Below, in pieces: positions 11,353-23,760 of a stretch of DNA of 64,000 nt. Origin of the DNA: Nymphaea colorata. Its lineage: Eukaryota > Streptophyta > Magnoliopsida > Nymphaeales > Nymphaeaceae. The translations under genes and the position numbers were made by a program. Location of the stretch: the NCBI RefSeq assembly GCF_008831285.2, contig NC_045148.1, forward strand, positions 10,297,001-10,361,000. The letters run 5' to 3'. Each line of letters starts with the position of its first letter. Position 1 is the first letter of the stretch. The notes beneath the pieces were generated by a model. The model had not been told where the DNA came from, searched no databases, and worked only from the letters and a program-made list of their open reading frames with translations.

Positions 11353-14300
11353 ATATCAACAGAAAAAGGAGCAAACACAAAGGAGTTTTAACATGGTTTG
11401 GACTTTGGAGACCAAAGTTCTCCTATATCTACCGCTGTATAGGGTTTTGGATCCACAGAAATTAGGGATGCCTATTAAGTGGGGATCAGGCTCCACACTC
11501 CAACAAAGTATTGGCTCCACCAGTGATCATATTCAACTACAAGTTCCTTATGCTTAATGTCAATAAGAATTATAAAGTTGGATCAGTAGTTGCTTACATC
11601 TTTGTTCACAATCACCACATTCTTTCCAATTTTTGCGTTCATGTCAATGATGCAATTCCTGGAAGAAAACAAAGAATCGTAATGATGCTATCCGAAATAC
11701 AGCACAATTAACTCAATACAACAAGAAACAGTAGCAAATTAACTTCACCTGATCTTGGTGTTTTCTCCAACACCAATGGGAACTTTTCCTTCTGCCAAGA
11801 GAGAGGCAATTTCAGCCTCAGTTTGGTAATAATCAGCCCCCATCATCAATGTGTCCTAATTGTCAAAAATTACACATCATTGCTGAATAGAATGTAACAT
11901 GCCTATTTGGACAAATTGTGTAGTATCCATTCAAACAAGAAGCAACAGCAAGACCAGAGAAAGGTATTGAATATTATTCATGCGACATGAATAGTCACCT
12001 GCAGCTCAACACCAAGATTTAGACGTGAACGTATACCCACAACAGAGTGCCGAACACTGCATTCTCTTAAGAAACACCCATGTGAAATTATAGAATCTAC
12101 AACCTGTATGTCATTTGTTAACCCAGAATACATATATGAGACAAAAAATCTTGTCTTAACAGAATTTAAAAGTTACACACTAGTCATACCCGACACTTCT
12201 CCATTTTGGTTGGAGGCAGATACCGTGGTGAAGTGAAGAAGGGTGTATCTTGATCATAGAAGCTAAATTTTGGAGGCTGCAACCAGTGAATAACACAAGC
12301 AGCTTTACTGAGTGCCTCATGACAAACTAGCTGAGCCATGTAACAACAATAGTAGAGCATGTTGCAAACAGAAACATGACATACCTGCTTTGTAAGAGCC
12401 AAGTTGGCTTCAAAAAATGACTTGATGGTTCCAATATCTTCCCAGTAGCCATCAAATAAATATGCCTGCAATGGAAGGGGAATCAGAGGTATCAGTTAAA
12501 TGCGTGCCAAGATAAGATGAGGTCAAGTGACATGAACTGTCTGAATTTATTAAAGCCAGAATCGAGATGCTTAGTGCAAACTTGAAAGCTTACCTGCACA
12601 TTGTGCTCTTTGATTGCTGCAGGAATGATTTCTAATCCAAAGTCATTGGCTGCCGGATAAGTCCACCTATTGAAAGATGAAGAAAAATAAATAAACAATT
12701 TTTTGGAGGCTTCATTAGAAAAGGTCATTCGTATTTCAGTAAAACTGTCAACCCAAAGTTTACTTGTCATCATTTTATTCAAGCTCAATTACCTCAGCAG
12801 CCTTAGCAGGACAGATGTTCTAAATACATAAACCCCCATGGACGCAATGTATGGATATTTTTTTGATTCTTGTGGAGACAATCCTAAAATGGTGTTGTCA
12901 ACTTGCTGCACATTCAAAGATGACAGATAAAGTCTCTTGAACTAAGTCTGAATAAACTGGTCGAATACAAGAATGAAAAGAAACCTTCTAAGAAGACTAA
13001 TAAACCAAGAGATAAGAAAAAAGAAAGGATTATACCATGGATCTTAGATCAGCACCCTTGGGTTTCTCAGAGAAATGTGTGATCCGATTTTTGTCATCTA
13101 TCTTCATCAGACCACAATCAGATGCTCGACTGCCATAACAGAAGCATGATGTACGTCAGTATGTTGTTCACTTGAATATTTGGATAAGAGTATTATGCTA
13201 CTAACTGAAAATTTAAATAACTGAAAAACTCTAAGGCTTGGGAAGAAATTGAATCTCTTTTTATCATGTTCAGGTGGATAGCTTAAAAAGAGTCAGTTCT
13301 CACCTATCATCCATTGGGACACATGAAACTGTTATGTCAGCACCCGTATCGACATGCCTCTGCATATAAATTAGTATTAGAAGAATATCCAGGAACTACT
13401 AATTAATTGACATAATTCTGTAGATGACTCAGGAGTAGTCCAGTATGAACAAAGCTTGTAATGGCTACATATCAGACATGCCTGCACAAAATCTATGTAG
13501 TTCATCCTGTACAGCTGATCACCAGAAAGTATTAAAACATGCTCAACGTTCTTATTTTTGGCATCCTGCATGGATGGAAAAAATCATGTCATGGATCAAT
13601 TTAGTAGACTAAAGAAAAAGATACTTCTCCAATAATTATCACATAGATTTAGTACAACTTGGGTGGAGATGCCAACCTCAAATACCCATAAAAATTGCCT
13701 TACAGCATCTGCTGTGCCCTGAAACCAATTCATCCCAGATGCACCCGGAGTTTGGGTGGCTGCTAATACCTGCACAAAATAGAACAGATGATGCAATATC
13801 AGAGACCAAAACTTTCCTCTCCTCCATAATCTCCAGCTTAGACTTTAAGCATCATACATAACTTCTATTACAATTTCAAGGCTTCAATATGAGTCTGCAT
13901 GATATGTTTTCTAAGGTAGTTGCCTACCTCAACAAATCCATCACCAAAGTTAACCCCATTCCCAAAGTTGTATGTTCGAGCGAGATGGCGATTAAGAGAT
14001 TGAGAATTAAATTGAGTCATGATGAATATTTTGTTTATTCCACTGTTGAAGCAGTTGCTCATTGGGATATCAATAAGCCTGTAGCATCCTCCAATAGGTA
14101 CCTGTTCACAAGTCCCAATGATTAGGACTTCTTTCAGAAGCTTCCAGTTGTAAATGAGAGAACTTGACCATGCATCCCAAAAAACTTCTAGTCACACAGT
14201 TTATAATCAACCTTCAAAAAGATTGGCTGAAGTCTCTCCTCATAAATTTCCACGTATTTATATATACTAGCAAGCACAAAGAAGCAGAGCAACAAATCAA

Positions 14301-16239
14301 ATTTCATATCTTATTAGTAAGGCAATAATTTATGATATCTAAGGAGAAAAAGGCCCTTCTTATAAGAAATCCAAGTATAGCAAAAAGAAAGTCTAGACAT
14401 ATATAAGAAACAATAATATAATAATAAAATATTAAGCCACTACATATTGAAAGAAGATGACACATGAATTTATCAACTTGCAGTTGGGATTCTACAATTT
14501 ATTATGATAATCATGACAGATTAGTAAATTTGTGGCACAGGTAAAGCCAAAACAAAAATATAAATATGGAAGTATTAGTGATGACACAAAAAGAACTTTC
14601 ACTGATATCCAGGAAATGTAACATAATTTCAAGTTTGAACACATGGAATAAGTATACTAGGCTGAAACATGTCTAACCATTTGCTCGTTGCACTTTATAC
14701 TTATTAATGGGATTAACGGGAAAATGGGCATCTTGAAAGTAGTAGGGCCAACAAGAGTTTGGCAAGTACGGACGACATCAACCAAGTTTGATTTCTGATG
14801 GCCCTTCAAATGCTTAGACAAATCAATATCCTTGTACATGTGGGTGCAGAAGGCATGGAGGTCTCCTTTCAAATGATTTTCTGTCAACAAAGGACAATAT
14901 AGGACAGACGAAAAAGATACCATAATTTTCTTCAGTAGGCGCACAGTAGAATAATTAGTAATTTCAATAGGAAAAAGACACAGAATAAAAGAACTCACAC
15001 TTTACAATGAACACTGGGTAATTAAATTATTGAGCACTTCTGCAAGCACAAAGGGTAGATGGGCATACCGCTGGTGTAGCTCTGTGACGGGTAAGTGGAA
15101 AAAGATGAGTACCAGCACCTCCACCTAATATTATTGCTGCAACATTTTTGGGGGCTGGCTTCCTCTCTGTAAAAGCTCGTTCACGGGAGGTCTGCTTTCA
15201 GAAATTTGAAGCGTAAGTCAGCAAGGCATAAGACATTGCAAAATATATCTTGGCGACAGAAAAATGAACATACTCATTAAAAACAAATAGATCACAAGAG
15301 AATAAACACACTTATCAAATGCAAGGCCTGATTAACTATAGTCCATTCTATCACCAACAATAAGAAGAGATGACAATACTATGACTGGAAGACAGTGAGG
15401 TTCGCATCGAAGACCCAACTAAGCTTCCATAAACTCGGAAACATAAAACATATTCATTTAGAAGAAGATCTCATTGGAGTGAACCTGGCAAAATCTTGTA
15501 GCTCACAGTTCAATAACGCAGACCAATGGCATCTCATCTAGCTTTGCATGTGAAAGTGCGTTATTTGCAAATGAAAGAAGTTAATCCTGATGAATAGTGG
15601 TCTAGTGAACCCACTGAGGTCGACGAAACAAAACCAGAATAAGAAAGAAACTGAAGTTCAGCATAAGAAACTAGAAGCATTAGCTCATACTACTCGTTGA
15701 CCAAGAACAGCAGAACCACATCAATCATCCATAAGAAGGAACAAAAAAGTTAAAGCCAAAAGTATCGCCGGAACAAAAGTGGAAGCAGTTACGCAGGTCA
15801 TGCAGATGGCAAAATCACTGTGATAAGGAGTTCGGATTGTGGCATGACAACTAAAAATCACAAAAATAGACAGAGTACCACACGCTTCTCTTTTTCACAT
15901 GTACAAGTCCGTCCACCAACTTGGCCAGCCAGGACAAAGCGAATCAAAAAATCACGGAACGCCATGATCAAATACGAAATAAAAGGTCCTGAAAAGGAAA
16001 GAATCTGCATGTACCAGTATCTCTTTGTCGATATCAGCTAGAACAGAGCGTATGACACCAGTTTTCTCCCTTACACCCGAGCTTCTGAACTTCGCCTTTC
16101 CGTCCAACTGGGTTCCGAAAACCACCCTGGTCTTCAAACACCTCTCGCCCAAAAACATGGAGCTTTCCGTACAGAAACCTCCTCTTGTAACGACACTGGT
16201 CGGCCCTCGGGCACTCAGGACGATGTTGGCAGCATCCAT
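11033..16239 (-). CDS. APL: Glucose-1-phosphate adenylyltransferase (ADP-glucose pyrophosphorylase) large subunit, plastid
   Basis: Regulatory large subunit of the plastid enzyme making ADP-glucose from glucose-1-phosphate and ATP, the committed step of starch synthesis. Fifteen exons: 16239-16015, 15191-15069, 14101-13928, 13769-13677, 13565-13482, 13359-13304, 13129-13036, 12905-12793, 12666-12594, 12465-12385, 12276-12190, 12103-11999, 11855-11749, 11658-11598, 11134-11033. All phases agree and give 525 residues, normal for the family. Residues 1-75 look like a transit peptide. [12 protein letters not shown] (about 98-109) is the nucleotide-binding loop; GDQLYRMNY is at about 220-228. The C-terminal beta-helix exons include SVVGIRSRL and [18 protein letters not shown] and [10 protein letters not shown] mark the large, not small, subunit. 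The intron after exon 5 starts with GC. Confidence 0.95.
11292..11350. repeat. Compound (CT)n(GT)n microsatellite
   Basis: About 24 bases of CT followed by about 35 bases of GT, inside the last intron of the AGPase gene (between exons at 11134 and 11598). Confidence 0.9.
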
Positions 16240-17974
16240 GACTCGGTGTTTTCTTGCTTTCCTCAGAAATCAACTCCAAGACTAGCTGAAAACGCTTAAA
16301 TGGAGAGGAACCCACGCTACAGAAGCTCCAGGGAGCTCGAGATCGAGAGAGCGGCAGGGAGAACTCACTCGCCTCTGTGCTTCTTTAAACTGCCGCCATG
16401 TGGGCTCCTCAGGAGCAGAAGGACAGAGTCGAGCACAGTTGGTGGGGCGGCGCGCACAGGATTGGTGATGTGATGTGAGCCAAGAAGCCACAATTTTTTT
16501 TGTTATTATTTTTCAGTTTTCATTTCCAAAACTAATAATATTACGCGAGAGGATCTTCTCCCATTCTCCCGATAAATGAGGACCGTCAGAGTGTAGACCA
16601 CCGCTCCCATCATGGCAGCCTGCAGTATATGAATTATGAAGGAGCTAGCAAGAGACCATGTGACATGTGACATGTAGAAGGAAACAAGAAGGATCTTGAG
16701 AACTGCGCCAAACCATTTTGGCTTCACCTGCGTCTTTACTGGGTGGTAAAATTGCCCGCATTCCGCGAATCCTCCCCCAAGATTCCACTCTCTCTCTCTC
16801 TCTTCTGATATTTTTCTGTCCGAGGCCAAAACAAAAAGTTGGCTTCTGCGTGAAATTTCTCGGAAATATTTTGGATGGTGCAGTTGCATGATGTCGCTGT
16901 TCTTCCTGAGACTTCATGTTCCTCGGCGGTCGGTAGAAACTCATGACATTAAATGCTTAAAAGACGTGTGGGTGTGGCACTGGTTTTTGCTGTAAGAACC
17001 AAGGCCGCCTTGCCTTCAATACAGTTGGCAGTCAAAATTGAACTCGTGTTACGGGCAAGTGGGGAAGCAGCGCCACCAATTGGCTTCTATAGTCTCAATC
17101 ACAGTAAAAAACTGATGGGGTGTCGCCATTTAATCTTCTCCGCCTGTTGCAAGCTTCTGTAAATAGAATGAAAAAACTTACAACGCACAGAGAATCTGCC
17201 GCCATTCTTTCGTACGTTGCTCCAGCGAGGTTTCGGTTAGATAGAGAAAAGGAGAGACGGTGTTTATGAGCAAGCATACTCGAAAAATAGGAGAATTATT
17301 AAGACTCTACATAGGTTTATCTCATCTTGTTAGATGAATCATCTTCTCTACCGCAGAATTAGTAAATCTTAATGAAGAAATCCAAGATACAAATATAAGT
17401 GGTTTAAGTTTATTTTTATTTAGTGAATAGAATTAATTATTTTCTCTTTTTATTTTATTTTATTAATTACGGAAAATCGGATTTTCTTGTGCAAATAATA
17501 AAACCATCGTCTGTCCAAGAACACATCCAAAAGAGAAGAAAAAACAATCTGAACATTACATTCAATTGAACGATAGGATATCAAGAAGGTCTCCCTTGAT
17601 CACTACAACAGCTCAAAATTCGACGTCCCTTTCATTATTATTGATGGGGAGTTGTTCCAGTTGGATTGGATTTCGTTTTCTATCGTCTGCTTTGCTTGCT
17701 CTTTATATTATAAAAGGAATAATAATGTCTCTCCTGGCAATTCTAGCGTCAGGAACTCACAGGCACTAATATTCACTGCCTACTTAATTTAGATGCATTC
17801 CTTAAAAAAACCATTAACACATGAAGTTGGGAAACGCTATATTACAAGGAAATGTCCCCTTTGGAATATTGTTATTGGAAATCATAGAGTTCATAGACAA
17901 TTTATTAATAAATTGGCTTGCCCGCACCAATTCCAAGTCTTTGCATGGTCCGATTCGGAAGAACACATGACTTT

Positions 17975-18170
17975 GATTGGAGATTGAATCCAAATTTGAA
18001 TCTGGATCCAAATCCAATCAGATACTTATCTAAAACTTATGAATTCTGATCCCTTGGGATGATGTCATTTCTTAAATCTGAATCCAATCTAACTTTTTAG
18101 TTGTATATCCAACTTTTCTGACGTAGTTCAATCGGATATTTGATTTGAATCCAGTCCATTGACATCTCAG
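17975..18170 (-). repeat. Dispersed AT-rich repeat, family A, copy 2
   Basis: Runs of AATCCAAATCCAATC-like words ending CCATTGACATCTCAG, the reverse complement of the start of copy 1 at 4683. It shares GATGTCATTTCTTAAAT with copy 3. Confidence 0.45.
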
Positions 18171-20104
18171 TTGCTGGTACAACTAATTGCTTCTTCCACA
18201 TGAGTTCCAAGTTTGAGGCCTTGTATCCAAGTTCTTCCTTGAGATTACTTGAAAGGGGGAAAAAAAGTTTTTTTTTTTTTTTTTTCTTTTCACTCCTTCA
18301 AGTCTCTGTGACTAGCACAATGTGGCATCTAAGGGGTCAATTCAGAAAGTAGAAACAGCAAAAAGAAAAGGACTAAAGTTGGATGAAGGAGTTTGATTCA
18401 AAATTTTCCACCTCTCTTAGTTAGCATGGTGACCAGCTGCTTTTCCCTTGTTATCTTGTTTTGGTGTTCAGTTTTTTCATCTGCTGTAATGTATAAAGCT
18501 AACAACTTGGTCCCCTATGGCATATGAGATAGATGCCTGTGACTGCCAATTGAAGAAGCTCAAAAGTTCAACATCCAAGATTCATGATCTCTTGGTAAAC
18601 AATAAGATGATCAACATGGTCAATAATTCAATATTTGGAGTAAGTCTATACAAGTGTGATCAGAATTAGCTTGAATCAGAAAATTCAAAACAAAATTCAC
18701 GGCAAACCGCCAATTCAAGAGCACCATGTGTCAGTTTTTAAATTTTTTTAAATAATTTAAACTCTTTGTTGATTTTAATTGACTTATTTTATATATCTAT
18801 ATATATATATATATATATATTTATAAGTTGACAGCCTTACCAATTGGATTCATGAAAAGACTTTCACAACACTGGTCCATACTAGCACTGTTTGTCATAT
18901 TGGTGTGATCAAAGAAGAAGCAGCATGTGATTCAACAGAATCACTATAGGATGCCAACCCTAGTTGTCATTACTCTTCCAATAGAAAGGTAATCAATCTA
19001 TGGGCTAGCTGTGAAGGCTCCACTTATAGAACCTCTCAGATTTGTCATGTTTTGAGACTCTACCTACAAGACCCCTTACATTTGGTATGCATTCCTTTCA
19101 ATATTTATAATTTCCAGTTAAAAGTTTATAAAACCTTTACAACAATGGGTATACATTGTTGAAACAGCAATCAAAATGATCTAATTTGGACTCTAATAGT
19201 TAACTATACATTTGTATATTAGATGTATTCATGTCTTAAGTGTTTCAAATTAACTATTGATGTTAAATTCATGATGTACACATGCTCCCAAAATAAATGG
19301 TAGGTCACTAACATGATTTTAATGAGTCCTTGAATGTATCTAGCAAATCCAGATCTACTAGGTCCTTCTGGATCCGCTCCGCATCAAATCGGATCCCTCC
19401 TTCTCCTCTAACTTGAGATCTATGTTCTTCTCAAATCTACAGTTTGTTAGAACCATGGATTCAAAGCGACCTCATTGTTAAACCAGACCTTCAGATCAAT
19501 CAAATGTCCTCTCCAGGTGCAAAGTTCATTCTAATTTACACAAGTGATTAAATTACTCTCCACACATACTAATGGACGGCTGTGATTGCATTTCAACATT
19601 TAATAATTGCAATATAATTCATGTTCTATCATGGAGCTACCATTGTCCTATGTGGATTGCTGTCCGGTGGAGGTTTACTTGCTTGATCTTTGGGACCCAT
19701 TAGCTTAAGCATGCCAATTTAGAGGATTTCGGCTCGACACGTAATGCGGCCGCATCGGCACTATTGAACTGCCACGTGTCGAAAACATAACGGCATTTTC
19801 ACAAGCAAAACATGAATAGGGCCCATAGGCAAGAGCAGCAACTGCGAAAATTAAAAACCCTAAGTGAGTGTTGTCTCTCGATCCGGGTGCAGTTTCCTTG
19901 TGTACTAGGCAGAAGAAGACAGTTGAACAAAGATGATGTATTATTGTAGTTTGAAGAACTTTACCTAAGTAACTAAACAGGTTTGCCATTCTTCAAAGTG
20001 AATTAGGATGAAAAGAAGAAAATTTTTTTCCTCCAAAATTGATTGAGGAAGTTGTAGAGACATCAACAGATCGCATTCAAGTATCTTTCATTGATGTTTG
20101 TTTA

Positions 20105-20425
20105 CATATTTGGATTCAAATAAGAACAAAGAAAAGTTTGTACCGCATTCAGAACTGATTTTTAAATTCACAATCCAGATCTGGCCTGCACCTAACCTTT
20201 AAATGCAATTCTAAACCACATTATGATATCTTAAAAGTACTCTCAAACTGAACCCGAATTCAAGTATAAATCAGACTGGATATTTATTTAAGGCCAAACC
20301 CAAATCCAATAGGATATCATTTCCTAAATTTGCATTTGATTCGAACAAAGATATGATGTCATTTCTTAAATTTGATTCGAACAAAGATATGCAATCTCAA
20401 TTCAATTCACTGACATCCCTAGGAA
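20105..20425 (-). repeat. Dispersed AT-rich repeat, family A, copy 3
   Basis: Ends in CACTGACATCCCTAGG and shares GATGTCATTTCTTAAAT with copy 2. It contains an internal duplication of TTTGATTCGAACAAAGATATG, reported here only by position, at about 20336-20392. Confidence 0.45.
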
Positions 20426-20880
20426 GTTGCCATAAAAAATAAAGGCTTAAACGTATCCAAGGACGTCCTTTCACTCAAACACGAGGCAAAAACTTTAGTG
20501 AGTTAAATCCCACCATCTTACCGACGGTGTAAAATCTGTCTCTTTCTGTATTCCCATTTAAAGTTGCTTCGATTTCATGAAAAGTACTTTTAAGCAACGG
20601 CGAGGACAGATCCATTTTCTAAGGTTTTTAATGAAAATTGAATCCAAGTTTTTTTTTTTTAAAAAAAAAAATAAAAGTAAAAAGTTTCTTTGTCAAATTA
20701 TTGACAAATGGGTAGGCCCATAAATAAAGATTGTCCTTGAAAAGACATGGCTTCCATTTGTCCTCTTGCTCTGAGACTTGCCTGTGACGTTGTATCCTTG
20801 TGCACCAAATTCTGTGCATCATGAACAAAAACAATAATAAAAAGACAATATACAGTGAGACCATGTTTGGTTGCAAATTC

Positions 20881-21051
20881 ATGGGGCGGAGGGAGGGGGA
20901 TCCTGTTAATGAAAAAAAAAATATATATTGAAAAAAATAAGATTTTTTAATTGTGCTATGTATTTTTTAGATTTTAATTTAATTTGGTCCTACCTGGATC
21001 CATAGATTGGACTGTCGGCCTGCCGTAAAGAAAATCCTGACACCGCCCCTG
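20881..21051. mobile_element. hAT-like MITE, degraded copy
   Basis: Starts GGGGCGGAGGGAGG and ends CACCGCCCCTG, an inverted terminal pair. The interior (ATGTATTTTTTAGATTT, TTGGACTGTC) closely matches the element at 22410-22608. TTCAT is present directly on both sides, a possible remnant of the target duplication. Confidence 0.65.
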
Positions 21052-21189
21052 TTCATCCGTTATATATGTTCAACAGGATTTTCTTTGAAAAAGAAAAAAG
21101 TTGGCTATAAGAAGTCCAACTATGTTCCATGAACAAAAGTATGGTTGGTATCTTATATTTCAGAATGTTCTCAAAGCATATTCTTTTTG

Positions 21190-21938
21190 GGGGTGTTTGA
21201 TGATATTGAGTTTTGATTTTAGAATTAAAATTCTAGAAACATTTTGATTTTAGAATTAAAATTGTAGAAACAAAATTTTGCCTCGAATTGGAATCCGAAT
21301 CAAAATTACTTTTTTTAATTTTCCTTTGTGTTTGATAATTTAAAAATTTTGGTTCCAAAATTGAAATGACATGTTTGATAAAACATGAATTAAAATTTTA
21401 GAATTGATGGACTAAAACCATCGCTACATGTGTCTTAAGAAGGGATGAAAACGTTCTAAAATTTTAAAATCATAATTCCATTCCTTAGGGTAGAATCACA
21501 ACTCTATAATTTTGATTCAAGAATAAGCAGTCAAAACATCACCTAAATTTTGGAATTTTAGAATTAAAATTCTTATTTCTTATGAAATGTGAATTGCACT
21601 ATCAAAGAAAGAATTTTGATTTCGAAATTATCGACTCGTTCTTGGATCAATATTCTGGAATTGTAAAGGGTGGAAGTATAAATAATTTCAGAATTTTAGA
21701 ATTTTTTGTTTCCATTTAGGATACACGTCGAGATGGATTTAGTTCATCAATTCTAAAATTTTAATTCCTTTTTTTTTTATCAAACACATTGTTTTCAATT
21801 CTGGAATCATAATTTCAGACTATCAAACACAAAGAGGAACTAGATCTGGAATTTTTGTTCTGATTTCAGTTTATAGTGGAATCTTGGTTTTTAGAAATTT
21901 AATTCTCGAATCAAAATTCAAGATCATCAAACAACCCC
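21190..21938. mobile_element. 749-bp fold-back/Tourist-like MITE with long inverted repeats
   Basis: The left end GGGGTGTTTGATGAT and the reverse complement of the right end, GGGGTTGTTTGATGAT, differ by one inserted base. Similarity continues inward (TTTTGATTTTAGAATTAAA against TTTTGATTCGAGAATTAAA). A second inverted pair lies inside (CTTTGTGTTTGATAAT and ACTATCAAACACAAAG). TTG occurs on both flanks as a possible 3-bp target duplication. A 31-bp unit is tandemly repeated near 21213-21275. There is no coding frame. Confidence 0.7.
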
Positions 21939-22409
21939 TTGAGTCAAGGAGTCATGCTCATACCATGTACATAGATATTTTCTTGAGATTCGTGTACATG
22001 TACAAGACCAAATTTGACAAAGGACAAGCGTTGCATATAATCATTTGGATCTGACCATTTAATGGATATGTCTTTTTGTGGAAATAGGATTCGATCCAGA
22101 ACTCGGCAGTGGGATGAGTGTAAGATAGAAACAAAGGAGAGATTGAAGATGAAGAAGGGTGGTCTGGTCCGTCAATATTATGAGTTGGATCTTGATCGAG
22201 AATCTTCTTGGTAGCCCTTCTATTTGTCTGCTCTTTTCTTACCAACTTCAGATATCTCCACCTCTACCCTACATTATTTTACACCCAACAGCGACGGGCT
22301 TCCTCAGCAAAGGGCCAACGAAGATCCATGGATCTCCACATCGACTTGTTGATCTTCATGATGAAGAAGATCCAAGCCAAAAACAGATTATATATATAGC
22401 ACTCGTACT

Positions 22410-22608
22410 TAGGGGCGAAGGGAGAAGAGGGCTCGCTTAGGCCATGGCCCCACCTTGGCCAATGAAAAAAAAAGAAATTTACGTTGAAAAAAACAACAAA
22501 ATTTAATTGCACCATGTATTTTTTAGATTTGAATTCAATTTGATCCTACCCGAATCCAGAGGTTGGACTGTCAGCCCACCCCTAAAAAAAATCCTGACTC
22601 CGCCCCTG
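22410..22608. mobile_element. hAT-like MITE with perfect 8-bp target duplication
   Basis: The 199-bp element starts TAGGGGCGAAG; the reverse complement of its end is CAGGGGCGGAG, the typical short hAT inverted terminus. It is flanked by the direct repeat CTCGTACT (22402-22409 and 22609-22616). It encodes no transposase. Its close relative lies at 20881-21051. Confidence 0.85.
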
Positions 22609-22899
22609 CTCGTACTGGATCGATCCATTTGCATCTGTTATATGAAAAATGAGTTTCTTTTAGACACTTAGATGCTAGACAGATAAGAAATGATCTTAGT
22701 TCTTGAATTTTTTCGGATCGACAGTTAAGATAAAAACAACCAAAAAAAGGTAATAGGGCATTTTTGTTATGAAGTATTAATTAGAACTTTTTTCTCTTTG
22801 TTTTTATCCTCACCACTAATCTGAAGGCTGAGTTTATTCTTTATTTATCTAGCACGTAAGTATCTACATCTCTCTCTCCATTCTCCACACACATACACA

Positions 22900-22937
<38 letters not shown>

Positions 22938-23580
22938 TAGATGAGGGACATTAAGTTGCAAATATAAAAATCAAATTGTTTGGAAGTTTATCTCTCTCTC
23001 ATCCTTTGAAAAGACGGGTTGTCTTATATATTTGTATCTTAATTCTCAGTCATCTACTTTCATTGAATCGATGGCCTATATATGTATAAACAAGTAGCTA
23101 CCAGACCCAATATATACGCATAGCAAACTTGGCATGTGGGAAAACTTTACTACTACCTCATTTATATTGCGAGAGAAGAAGAGAGGGAAAGAAACCAGAA
23201 GAAGGCAAGAGCAAATATTTTCAGGGTTTGCTTCAAGCGTCTCCATCTTGCAAAATTAATACAGTGTTGGTCTACATAAGCTGGCACATTGGATTCTCCT
23301 TCCGCCTAAGCTAAGCAGTTTTGGCAGCAAGGAAGATAGACTAGATTAATGGCAATTTGTTGTTAAAAATGTTCCATTAAAAACTTTACAAAAAGCTTTT
23401 GATAACTGATGACTAAGCCCGCTTATCCATTATGTCACAGCTGAACCCAGCAGTTTATTTATAATTTATTTTTGAAACTCGCATCTGAAATCTTAGGAGA
23501 TTTATCCAATGGTGAAGAACAAAAAGCTGCATCCCTCATCTCCTTGCCCTCAAGGTCTAAAGCTGTGTCGATCACCCAAG

Positions 23581-23760
23581 CAGAGGTGGAATCAGAAATT
23601 TTTCATGAGGCGGGTTGAATTAAAGTTTCTAAATTTTGATTAGGACCGAAATATCATTTTTATAACAAGTGAAATTTTTTTTAATTTACATGTAAATTTT
23701 AAAAAAAAAATTTCGGAGGTGGGCGAGGGCCCAAGCAAGCCCTACCTTGGCTCTGCCCTG
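23581..23760. mobile_element. hAT-like MITE with perfect 8-bp target duplication
   Basis: The 180-bp element starts CAGAGGTGGAATCAG; the reverse complement of its right end is CAGGGCAGAGCCA. The 8-bp direct repeat CACCCAAG flanks it at 23573-23580 and 23761-23768. Its interior (GTTTCTAAATTTTGATTAGG) is shared with the copies at 5150 and 31782. It is non-coding. Confidence 0.85.

Noticed and set aside
16506-16944. Two overlapping minus-strand frames upstream of the AGPase gene
   Set aside because: They overlap each other in different frames, have no family features and lie in the promoter region.
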